Assembly: GCA_029779375.1 (NCBI GenBank)
Contig: JAKPAR010000164.1
Span: 1 to 7,036 of the forward strand
Source of the DNA: Bacillota bacterium
Lineage (GTDB): Bacteria; Bacillota; Clostridia; Tissierellales; Sporanaerobacteraceae
DNA length: 7,036 nucleotides
Direction: 5' to 3'
Shown piece after piece: positions 1 through 5,234 of the stretch (position 1 is the stretch's first letter; each line of letters begins with the position of its first letter). Made by a program: the position numbers and the translations under genes. Below the pieces are notes generated by a model that was not told where the DNA came from, made no database searches, and saw only the letters and a program-made list of their open reading frames with translations.

Positions 1-420
1 ACCGCCATTGCCACCTTCATATTTGGCCACAAGACTCTTTATACTACTAATACTTCCTGATTTTATGTAATCTGTCAAAAGCAATCTATCAGATTGGCTG
101 AAACTATACAAAATATCCAACTCTCTTTTTACATCATCAATGGTATATCCATATTTTTTTAAACTTTCCTTTTGACCATCAGTAACAATGCTTTTCAAAT
201 CCCTCTTTAAATCATCGATACCTTGATCTCCATCTCTTAAATACTCTCTTAAAAGAGTACCTGCCTCTTTCCTTGTTTCTTCATCCATACTAGCAAGTTT
301 TTCCAAAAATAAATCTAGTGCTTCTTCATCAACGGATGAAGCTTGTACAATATTTATCGGCAACAAAGCTGTAAAGATTAAACTAAATACAAGAACAAAA
401 ATCAAAGCATTCTTTTCCAT
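1..420 (-). CDS. Secreted protein of unknown function, N-terminal part (runs off left edge)
   Basis: The frame opens at an ATG at 420 and stays open for 140 codons to the window edge, so the C-terminus is missing. A strong RBS (AGGAGGGG, about 6 nt before the ATG) fixes the start. Residues 1-27 look like a Sec signal peptide: MEKN, a hydrophobic core (ALIFVLVFSLIFTALL), then a likely cleavage site after VQA. The mature part seen is charged and predicted helical (for example LDLFLEKLASMDEETRKEA), with no cysteines, and reaches a Gly/Asn-rich stretch (EGGNGG) at the edge that could be a linker. It starts only 30 nt after the cpsB stop with no terminator between, so it is probably the fourth gene of the cpsC-cpsD-cpsB operon. 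I do not recognise the family. A surface or S-layer-type protein is a guess from context only. Confidence 0.8.
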   Translation of the reverse strand, partial: MEKNALIFVLVFSLIFTALLPINIVQASSVDEEALDLFLEKLASMDEETRKEAGTLLREYLRDGDQGIDDLKRDLKSIVTDGQKESLKKYGYTIDDVKRELDILYSFSQSDRLLLTDYIKSGSISSIKSLVAKYEGGNGG

Positions 421-450
421 ATGTACCCCTCCTTTAAACAATCAAATTCT

Positions 451-1248
451 TTATTTTGAGTTTTTGAAAACCTGCAAAAAAAAGCGTCCAAGTGACGAAG
501 ATTTTTCTTCATATTTTAAAGGTTCATCTACAGGAATATTTCTATTTTCTAGCACTGCTTTTCCATTTAATTTAGTGATTCTTCTAAATTCATCCTCATC
601 TACTATTTGTCTTAAAATATCTAGACTCCTCTTTATCTTTGGAGATCTAGTCCTTGGAGAATGGGCATCTGTTCCTACAAAATGAACCATATTGTGGCTC
701 AAAAGTATTTTTGCTGTTTCCAGAGCCTTTTCTCCATATCTTCCTTCAAGACTAGGCAAATTTATCTGAGTCAATGCACCACTCATTATAAATTTATAGA
801 GAATATTGGGATTTTCCTGAACTTTTATATTCCTTTCAGGATGAGCTATTATAGGCGTATATCCTTTTAAACACAATTCATATATGACATTCTCCATACT
901 TGTTGGTATATCAAACATAGCAGTTTCTATCAAAGCATACCTTGTCCCATTCAATGTAGAAACCTTTTCTTCCCTTAAATATTTCAATATATCTGGAGAT
1001 ATAAAAATTTCATTTCCCAAATACAATTCTAAATCTATTTTTTCCTTTTCCAAATTTCTCTTTAACTCTTCCAATACAAGTTTATTTTCGTCTTTTGTAG
1101 TCGAATCGCTTTCCTCAATAAAATGGGGAGTAGCTATGACTTTATCTATTCCATTTTCCACATACTGTCTTGCCATACTTATAGATTCTTCCATATCTTT
1201 TGAGCCATCATCAACTCCAGGCAAGATATGACTATGCAGATCAATCAT
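451..1248 (-). CDS. cpsB: CpsB/YwqE-type PHP-family protein-tyrosine phosphatase
   Basis: This metal-dependent phosphatase removes phosphate from the tyrosine cluster of its partner kinase CpsD and so resets the switch that controls surface polysaccharide assembly. The 265-residue protein has the usual family length. All PHP metal-site motifs are present: DLHSH (His5, His7) followed by ILPGVDDGS, ATPHF (His42), LGNE (Glu80), IET (Glu108), AHPER (His136) and GTDAHS (Asp194, His196). These positions match closely those I recall for pneumococcal CpsB. I chose the ATG at 1248, which gives the family-typical N-terminus MIDLHSHILPG and has an RBS (AGAAGGTG) 7 nt upstream. A longer in-frame start at 1317 would add a spurious Ile-rich leader lying inside cpsD. 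The start overlaps the cpsD stop by 8 nt (ATGATTGA), which implies translational coupling. It is cytoplasmic. Confidence 0.95.
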   Translation of the reverse strand: MIDLHSHILPGVDDGSKDMEESISMARQYVENGIDKVIATPHFIEESDSTTKDENKLVLEELKRNLEKEKIDLELYLGNEIFISPDILKYLREEKVSTLNGTRYALIETAMFDIPTSMENVIYELCLKGYTPIIAHPERNIKVQENPNILYKFIMSGALTQINLPSLEGRYGEKALETAKILLSHNMVHFVGTDAHSPRTRSPKIKRSLDILRQIVDEDEFRRITKLNGKAVLENRNIPVDEPLKYEEKSSSLGRFFLQVFKNSK

Positions 1249-1954
1249 TATTTTCACCTTCTGCATAATAATCATAATTGTAATAGCTATAATAATGATA
1301 TTTATAATATCCTCCACTCTTTACAGGAACTTTATTTAAAACCACCCCAAGTATATTGGCATTTACCTTGTCAAGCAATGCCTTAGCTCCTTTTGTAGCC
1401 TCAATATTAGCTTGACCCACTGCACACACAAGTATAGTCCCATCAGCTATAGTAGAAAGAATAGCTGCATCTGTGAGCATCCCTACAGGAGGTGAATCCA
1501 GTATTATATAATCATGCTCATTCTTCATATCTTCAATAAAATTTTTCATCTTGTTTGAGCCCAATAGTTCAGCTGGATTTGGAGGAATAGGACCAGCAGT
1601 AAGTACATAAAGTCCCCTTGCCAAATCAGTTTCATGAACTACATCTTTGCACTTTACATCTTCCACTAAAATATTTGTCAATCCTTGTCCATTGTGAAGT
1701 TTAAAAAAAGTATGTACTTTGGGTTTTCTCAAATCACAATCTATAAGCAATACTTTTTTTTCTGACTGTGCCATAGTCACTGCTGTATTTACAGATATAG
1801 TACTTTTCCCTTCACCAGGTCCTGGAGAAGTAATAACTATAGTTTTAACAGTCTTGTCTATACTTGAAAATTGGATATTGGTTCTCAAAGTTCTAAAAGC
1901 CTCTGCTATAGGAGACTTGGGATTTTCATAAGTTATGATATCTTTATATTTCAT
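1241..1954 (-). CDS. cpsD: CpsD/YwqD-type bacterial tyrosine kinase (BY-kinase)
   Basis: This cytoplasmic autophosphorylating tyrosine kinase works with the membrane activator CpsC to regulate polysaccharide chain length and export. It has 237 residues, normal for the Firmicute form in which kinase and activator are separate proteins. Visible motifs are Walker A (GPGEGKST, 45-52, Lys50), Walker A' (VLLIDCDLRKP, 68-78, Asp72 and Asp74) and Walker B (IILDSPP, 150-156, Asp153). The N-terminal SPIAEAFRTLRTNIQFS helix is typical of the family and carries the oligomerisation region. The C-terminal tail has ten tyrosines within 15 residues (216-230), the autophosphorylation cluster and the substrate of CpsB. 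The RBS (GAGGTGA) lies 5 nt before the ATG. It follows cpsC by 17 nt and overlaps cpsB by 8 nt. I see no defects. Confidence 0.96.
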   Translation of the reverse strand: MKYKDIITYENPKSPIAEAFRTLRTNIQFSSIDKTVKTIVITSPGPGEGKSTISVNTAVTMAQSEKKVLLIDCDLRKPKVHTFFKLHNGQGLTNILVEDVKCKDVVHETDLARGLYVLTAGPIPPNPAELLGSNKMKNFIEDMKNEHDYIILDSPPVGMLTDAAILSTIADGTILVCAVGQANIEATKGAKALLDKVNANILGVVLNKVPVKSGGYYKYHYYSYYNYDYYAEGENND

Positions 1955-1971
1955 CTTCTCACCTCAAAAAA

Positions 1972-2655
1972 TTAATCTTCAAGCTTTGGTATAGTACCTA
2001 TAACAGGCAATCCTAAATACCTTTCTATATCTTCTGGAGTCTTTATAGTATTGTCTAAGTATTCAAGTAAGAATACTAGAAAAATACTAATCATAAGTCC
2101 CAATACTCCAGCAATAGCCATATTCATCTTTGGTCTTGGTTTTACAGGTATTTCTGGTACTCGAGCTTCATCTATAACCTGAATATTTTCAACCATCATT
2201 ATATTTTTTACATGCTTCATAAAAACTTGAGCTGTTTCATTTGCAATAGCTGCAGCCAGTTTTGGGTCAGTATCTGTAACCTCAATTTTTATGATTTCAG
2301 TATCCTTAACTAAGTTTACACTGACCTTTTCTGCAAAATCTTTATAGCTTAAATCCAATCCCAAATTGTTTATAACTTCATCAGTCACAACTCTACTCTT
2401 GACTAATTCTCCATAAGTAGTCACCAATTTTTGATTTAGCAATACCTCATTGTAGTCCAATTTTTGATCATAATTTTGATACTCTTTAGGTTTCCCTACC
2501 ATAAGTGTAGTGAAAGTCTGATACTGTGGTTCCAGTACAAAATAGCTCAAAACTCCACTTACAGCAATAGATATAGCTGTAATCAATACTATCGTCCAAA
2601 TCCTCTTTCCAAGTATCAAAAAATACTCTCTCATACTTACTTCTTCCACTTTCAT
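1972..2655 (-). CDS. cpsC: CpsC/YwqC-type Wzz-family co-polymerase and kinase activator
   Basis: This membrane protein sets polysaccharide chain length and presents a cytoplasmic tail that activates CpsD. The 227 residues show a short cytoplasmic N-terminus (MKVEEVSMREYFLILGKR, typical Wzz opening), TM1 at about 19-40, an extracellular domain to about 176 that includes the pre-TM2 Pro-rich motif (ARVPEIPVKPRPK), TM2 at about 179-197, and a cytoplasmic tail with TPEDIERYLGLPVIGTIP, the standard CpsD-contacting end. The RBS (GAGGTGGT) is close to the ATG, so the Met8 start at 2634 (behind GGAAGAAG) is possible. I prefer Met1 because homologues carry a short acidic N-terminus before the REY motif. 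It is the first gene of the operon, about 57 nt downstream of the predicted transcription start. Confidence 0.93.
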   Translation of the reverse strand: MKVEEVSMREYFLILGKRIWTIVLITAISIAVSGVLSYFVLEPQYQTFTTLMVGKPKEYQNYDQKLDYNEVLLNQKLVTTYGELVKSRVVTDEVINNLGLDLSYKDFAEKVSVNLVKDTEIIKIEVTDTDPKLAAAIANETAQVFMKHVKNIMMVENIQVIDEARVPEIPVKPRPKMNMAIAGVLGLMISIFLVFLLEYLDNTIKTPEDIERYLGLPVIGTIPKLED

Positions 2656-2672
2656 ACCACCTCGCCATTTCC

Positions 2673-2699
2673 CTAATATGTTTTTTTTAAAATTTGCAT
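2673..2699 (-). other. Possible 8-codon leader peptide upstream of cpsC
   Basis: Between the predicted promoter and cpsC there is an ATG with a reasonable RBS (GAGGG, 7 nt upstream). It opens an eight-residue frame, MQILKKTY, ending in TAG 17 nt before the cpsC ATG. I see no attenuator hairpin next to it, and short frames like this arise by chance in AT-rich leaders. It is recorded as a possibility only. Confidence 0.2.
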
Positions 2700-2718
2700 T
2701 TTTATTCCCTCATTTCCT

Positions 2719-2746
2719 ATTATACAACATTTTAGCATTCTGTACA
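2719..2746 (-). promoter_or_regulatory. Sigma-A-type promoter of the cps operon
   Basis: Read on the minus strand, a perfect -10 box TATAAT (2719-2724) is preceded after 16 nt by TGTACA (2741-2746), which matches the -35 consensus TTGACA at four of six bases. The predicted start is near 2712 and leaves a leader of about 57 nt before cpsC. The call rests on consensus matching in AT-rich DNA, but the position and the lack of any other candidate nearer the gene support it. Confidence 0.6.
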
Positions 2747-2764
2747 TATAAATCTTTTTTCCTA

Positions 2765-2793
2765 TTTAATAAAATATATTTTTAATATATAAT
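2765..2793 (+). promoter_or_regulatory. Candidate promoter of the divergent Ig-like gene
   Basis: A TATAAT hexamer at 2788-2793 has a poor -35 (TTTAAT, 2765-2770) at 17-nt spacing. It would start transcription near 2800, about 50 nt before the TTG start codon. The surrounding sequence is almost pure A and T, so chance matches are likely. Confidence 0.3.
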
Positions 2794-2804
2794 ATAAATA
2801 TATC

Positions 2805-2824
2805 AAATTCGTACTAAATTCGAC
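2805..2824. repeat. Short direct repeat, possible operator, in the divergent intergenic region
   Basis: AAATTCGTAC (2805-2814) is followed one helical turn later by AAATTCGAC (2816-2824). It lies just downstream of the candidate plus-strand promoter and well upstream of the cps promoter. Two similar sites on the same DNA face 11 bp apart can bind a regulator, but nothing else here shows that one does. Confidence 0.25.
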
Positions 2825-2852
2825 ACTTCATTTACATAAGGAGGGGCTTTAA

Positions 2853-3020
2853 TTGTCGTTTTTTAAAACTTTAGGTAAATTATTTAAAAGAAAAAAAAGA
2901 AATGGATATTATGAAGCCAGCGATATACTGACAATAGGAGAAAAGCAGAGTCTGTACATAGGATTTTCTATAATTCTAATTCCCCTTTTCATTGCATTCA
3001 TATTAGTAATTCTAAACTGA
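2853..3020 (+). CDS. Small membrane protein, probable N-terminal half of a split Ig-like protein
   Basis: The 55-codon frame begins at TTG (2853) with a strong RBS (AAGGAGGGG, 2839-2847) 5 nt upstream and ends at TGA (3018-3020). No ATG start is as well placed. The product has a basic cytoplasmic N-terminus (KLFKRKKR), a middle part around NGYYEASDILTIGE, and a hydrophobic C-terminal segment at about residues 36-54 (YIGFSIILIPLFIAFILVIL) that should be one membrane helix with the N-terminus inside. The frame stops directly at the hairpin repeat beginning at 3021. The following frame encodes an exported-type Ig-like domain with no signal of its own. I infer that this was the membrane anchor of that protein before the repeat arrived. 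It could also work as a free small membrane protein. Confidence 0.65.
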   Translation: MSFFKTLGKLFKRKKRNGYYEASDILTIGEKQSLYIGFSIILIPLFIAFILVILN

Positions 3021-3415
3021 TGCGACAGTGCGACAGTGGGGACGGTTCTCTCTGTCGCACTGTAAAAGACAAAGTTTCACCACATCTTAAAGATGACAAT
3101 TACAATTTGACAATATACAGAAATACAATAGAATTAACTTTTAGTGAACCTCTTGAAAGCAAAGTAGAAACGCTATTTGCTAATGATTTAATCATCACAA
3201 GCGAAAGTACTAGAAAACCTCTTTCACCATCTGAATATGAAACTAAGTTAAAAATAGGTAATCCTGATACTATAGTCATCACAATAAAAACAAGAGGAAC
3301 AGATTCTTATTCTATAATGTTGACAGGTGAGCCAAAATATATAATGGACAAAAGCGGAAATATCATAGAATCTAGTGGGCAAGTATTTTACACAAATACA
3401 ATAACTAATTACTAA
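3020..3415 (+). pseudogene. Ig-like (Big_5/SbsA-type) domain fragment, probable C-terminal half of a split gene
   Basis: The open frame from ATG 3020 encodes 131 residues. The first 14 or so (MRQCDSGDGSLCRT) are simply the translation of the hairpin repeat and cannot be native. From about residue 16 the protein reads like a bacterial Ig-like domain of the Big_5/SbsA type: an opening with a conserved proline (DKVSPHL), the strand motif TIELTFSEPL at 36-45, and a closing motif with YSIMLTGEPKYIMDKSGNII near 97-116 that resembles the family's Y-x-V-x-L-x-G-(x)n-D-x-x-G-N ending. Such domains normally act outside the cell, yet no signal peptide or membrane helix is present. The ATG overlaps the upstream TGA (TGATG), so reinitiation might still produce it. 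A perfect terminator follows the stop. It may be an inactive remnant or a cytoplasmic leftover. Confidence 0.6.
3021..3059 (+). repeat. 31-nt hairpin repeat (copy a) with 8-nt head duplication
   Basis: The 31-nt unit occupies 3029-3059. It has arms TGCGACAGT and TCTGTCGCA (8 bp pair, the innermost T-T does not) around the core GGGGACGGTTCTC. An extra copy of TGCGACAG (3021-3028) precedes it. The element lies exactly between a membrane-helix frame and an Ig-like frame. Its core is identical to copies c and d in this window. Confidence 0.85.
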
Positions 3416-3418
3416 TAT

Positions 3419-3446
3419 AAAAATCCCCTCAATTTAGGGGATTTTT
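3419..3446 (+). terminator. Intrinsic terminator after the Ig-like frame
   Basis: A perfect 11-bp stem pairs AAAAATCCCCT (3419-3429) with AGGGGATTTTT (3436-3446) across a 6-nt loop, so the T run forms the end of the stem. It lies just after the TAA of the Ig-like frame. The symmetric A and T runs could also stop minus-strand transcription arriving from the EamA gene. Confidence 0.85.
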
Positions 3447-3579
3447 ACTAGTATTGCACATTTTTCATCAATTAAATTTATTCCCTAGTATTCGTCCACA
3501 AATCAACTCATAACTTTTATAGGCCAATAGTCCTATATTCGATAAGTTTCTTAAAAATCCTTCAAAAAACCAAAATTTT

Positions 3580-3610
3580 TGCGACAGTGAGACTCAGTCT
3601 TACTGTCGCA
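3580..3610. repeat. 31-nt hairpin repeat (copy b) with divergent core
   Basis: Arms TGCGACAGT (3580-3588) and ACTGTCGCA (3602-3610) are perfect complements and match the arms of copy a. The 13-nt centre is GAGACTCAGTCTT in place of the GGGGACGGTTCTC core. This centre is itself nearly palindromic (AGACT, C, AGTCT), so almost the whole 31 nt can fold back. It overlaps the last codons of the EamA gene and supplies that gene's stop codon. Confidence 0.75.
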
Positions 3611-4463
3611 TTGCTATCAAAATCACAGAGGTCAAAATAAGTACACATCCTACAAATAACTTCATACTGAATTGTTCCCCAAAAATTAATATACCTATTA
3701 TTACAGATGTTATCGGTTCAAATGTACCCAAAATAGCCGTGTTTTGAGGGCCTATAATTCTTATGCCGACATTTAACAAATTTACAGCTCCTAAAGAAAC
3801 AATTATAGATAAGATTGAAGTAAGTAACCATGCCATTGGGCTCATCTTTACAGTGAATTTTCCTGTAAAAACACTAAAAATAAACATAACAACTGAAGAA
3901 ACTAGACATATATAAAATGTCAACTTGAGAGAATTCATAGATTTAAGCCCACTTTTGTCAAGATACATCACATAAAAAGAATAGGTAAGTCCTGAAGAAA
4001 GTGCCAGCCCTATTCCCATAGGACTCATATCAGAACCTCCTCCATATAAAAGCAAAATCCCCATAGTACACAAAACAACACACAATATTTTAATAGGGTC
4101 CATTTTCTCATGGAAAAATATGATACTCTCCAATATTACAAACACAGGATACATAAAATGTATTGTAGTTGCCACCCCAGTTGAAATATAATTATAAGAC
4201 AAAAAAAGTAGTACAGCAGTACCTGCAGAGCCTATACTGCCAACTAAAAGCAATTTTCTCAATTCTTCCTTACTAAGCTTAATGGATATATCATTAGTTC
4301 TAAGAATTAAATATAAAATTGGAACTGAAATGAAAAATCTCCAAAAAACTAAATTTGGTGGATTTCCTCCATTGGCATAGATATTTTTTGCAAGTAGTGG
4401 CATACAACCAAAAATAATTCCTGCAAATATTACTGCCAAAAATCCTTTGCGTCTATCTTCCAT
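3600..4463 (-). CDS. DMT superfamily (EamA-type) transporter
   Basis: This is a polytopic inner-membrane permease, 287 residues, normal for the drug/metabolite transporter family. It has two EamA repeats (about 7-139 and 147-283), each with five hydrophobic helices and ten in all. Recognisable family features include the opening GFLAVIFAGIIFGCMPLLAK, the WRFFISVP motif near 41-48, and the second-repeat motif GPQNTAILGTFEPITSVIIG near 239-258. The substrate cannot be read from sequence. Relatives export amino acids or small metabolites. The start has the RBS GAGGTAG about 5 nt upstream. The final codons (MRQ, then TAA) are encoded by hairpin repeat b, so the usual charged C-terminal tail is missing or replaced. 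Another repeat lies 20 nt upstream of the start. I see no clear promoter between this gene and the rhomboid gene, so read-through may drive it. Confidence 0.9.
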   Translation of the reverse strand: MEDRRKGFLAVIFAGIIFGCMPLLAKNIYANGGNPPNLVFWRFFISVPILYLILRTNDISIKLSKEELRKLLLVGSIGSAGTAVLLFLSYNYISTGVATTIHFMYPVFVILESIIFFHEKMDPIKILCVVLCTMGILLLYGGGSDMSPMGIGLALSSGLTYSFYVMYLDKSGLKSMNSLKLTFYICLVSSVVMFIFSVFTGKFTVKMSPMAWLLTSILSIIVSLGAVNLLNVGIRIIGPQNTAILGTFEPITSVIIGILIFGEQFSMKLFVGCVLILTSVILIAMRQ

Positions 4464-4483
4464 AGTCTACCTCATCTCCATCT

Positions 4484-4526
4484 TGCGACAGCGGGTGCGA
4501 CAGCGGGGACGGTTCTCGCTGTCGCA
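4484..4526 (+). repeat. 31-nt hairpin repeat (copy c) with 12-nt head duplication
   Basis: The 31-nt unit is 4496-4526: arms TGCGACAGC and GCTGTCGCA pair perfectly over 9 bp around the core GGGGACGGTTCTC. A partial extra head, TGCGACAGCGGG (4484-4495), stands directly before it. The right end shares its last base with the rhomboid terminator hairpin. The EamA ribosome binding site lies about 10-15 nt beyond the left end. Confidence 0.88.
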
Positions 4527-4558
4527 AACCAGCCGGAAATAAAGTTTCCGGCTGGTTT
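4526..4558 (-). terminator. Terminator hairpin after the rhomboid gene
   Basis: AAACCAGCCGGAAA (4526-4539) and TTTCCGGCTGGTTT (4545-4558) form a perfect 14-bp stem with a 5-nt loop, 4 nt after the rhomboid stop codon. On the minus strand only three T residues follow the GC-rich stem before hairpin repeat c begins. The U tract is therefore short and termination may be leaky. Confidence 0.75.
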
Positions 4559-4562
4559 CATT

Positions 4563-5210
4563 TTACTCTTTTTTAAATTTTTTATATGATATTACTCCTC
4601 CCAAAAATCCAAAAATATGAGCCCACCATGCCACTCCACCTACAGTTCCAGAAATACCTGACATGATTCCCGAACGAACTTGAGTCATAAACCATATGAG
4701 TAAGAAAATTTGAGATGGCACTCGTATGAAAAATGGGAAAAATGGAATCAATGTTATTATTCTAGAATGAGGAACCATTATGAAATAAGCTCCCATGACT
4801 CCTGCAATAGCTCCAGAAGCTCCTACTGTTGGCAAATCTGACATAGGATTGAAAACAAAATGAGCAAAACCAGCTATAAGACCCGTCAATATATAAAAAA
4901 TAACAAAACGAAAAGCACCCATGTAGTCTTCCACATTGTCTCCAAATAGCCACAATGACCACATATTGCTCAGTATATGAAGTATATTCCCATGCATAAA
5001 CATGCTTGTAAATAGTGGAATATAAGATTCAATATGATTCATTCCCTTAAGAAATCGTGATGGTATAAAAGCATATTTGTATATCATACTTAAAGATTCA
5101 TCATAAGGCATTGTCACCTGATTTATAAACACTATTACATTCACAGCTATAATAAACAATGTAGCCACGGGAACCTTTTTACTCTGCACAGTATCCCTAA
5201 GTGGAATCAT
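4563..5210 (-). CDS. Rhomboid-family intramembrane serine protease
   Basis: This multi-pass protease cleaves membrane-embedded substrates with a Ser-His dyad. It has 215 residues, the usual size of the compact bacterial six-helix form. The active-site serine is in GASGAIAGVMGAY (Ser132) and the histidine in AHIFGFLGG (His198). The oxyanion-hole residues are in HGNILHILSNMWSLWLFGD (His78 and Asn82, spaced as His150 and Asn154 of E. coli GlpG). The N-terminus IPLRDTVQSKKVP is typical of the Firmicute subgroup, and the tail YKKFKKE is basic. The RBS is moderate (AGGGAT, 5 nt before the ATG). It begins 24 nt after the proC stop and is probably co-transcribed with it. This co-transcription does not point to a shared pathway. 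The substrate is unknown. Confidence 0.95.
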   Translation of the reverse strand: MIPLRDTVQSKKVPVATLFIIAVNVIVFINQVTMPYDESLSMIYKYAFIPSRFLKGMNHIESYIPLFTSMFMHGNILHILSNMWSLWLFGDNVEDYMGAFRFVIFYILTGLIAGFAHFVFNPMSDLPTVGASGAIAGVMGAYFIMVPHSRIITLIPFFPFFIRVPSQIFLLIWFMTQVRSGIMSGISGTVGGVAWWAHIFGFLGGVISYKKFKKE

Positions 5211-5234
5211 ACTATCCCTGCTTTCTTATCTTTT

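Noticed and set aside
464..1231. Plus-strand open frames opposite cpsB
   Set aside because: They are antisense shadows with no RBS, with composition dictated by the conserved cpsB codons.
1249..1317. Longer cpsB start giving an Ile-rich N-terminal extension
   Set aside because: The extension is the shifted-frame reading of the kinase's TAT-rich tyrosine tail. The family begins at MIDLHSHILPG, which has its own RBS.
2486..2668. Minus-strand frame starting MARWYESG with AGGG upstream
   Set aside because: It overlaps the start of cpsC in another frame, has no recognisable domain, and cpsC is a certain gene there.
3016..3062. ACTG on both sides of repeat copy a as a target-site duplication
   Set aside because: A 4-nt match is weak evidence, the other copies show no such duplication, and removing one ACTG plus the repeat does not restore the reading frame.
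3451..3579. Intergenic stretch between the Ig-like terminator and repeat copy b
   Set aside because: I looked for small frames, RNA structures and promoters, and saw only a short ATAGG/CCTAT inverted repeat of no clear meaning.
4762..4962. Cys/Phe/Ser-rich minus-strand frame inside the rhomboid gene
   Set aside because: It is an out-of-frame shadow of a clearly functional protease gene, with no start signal.
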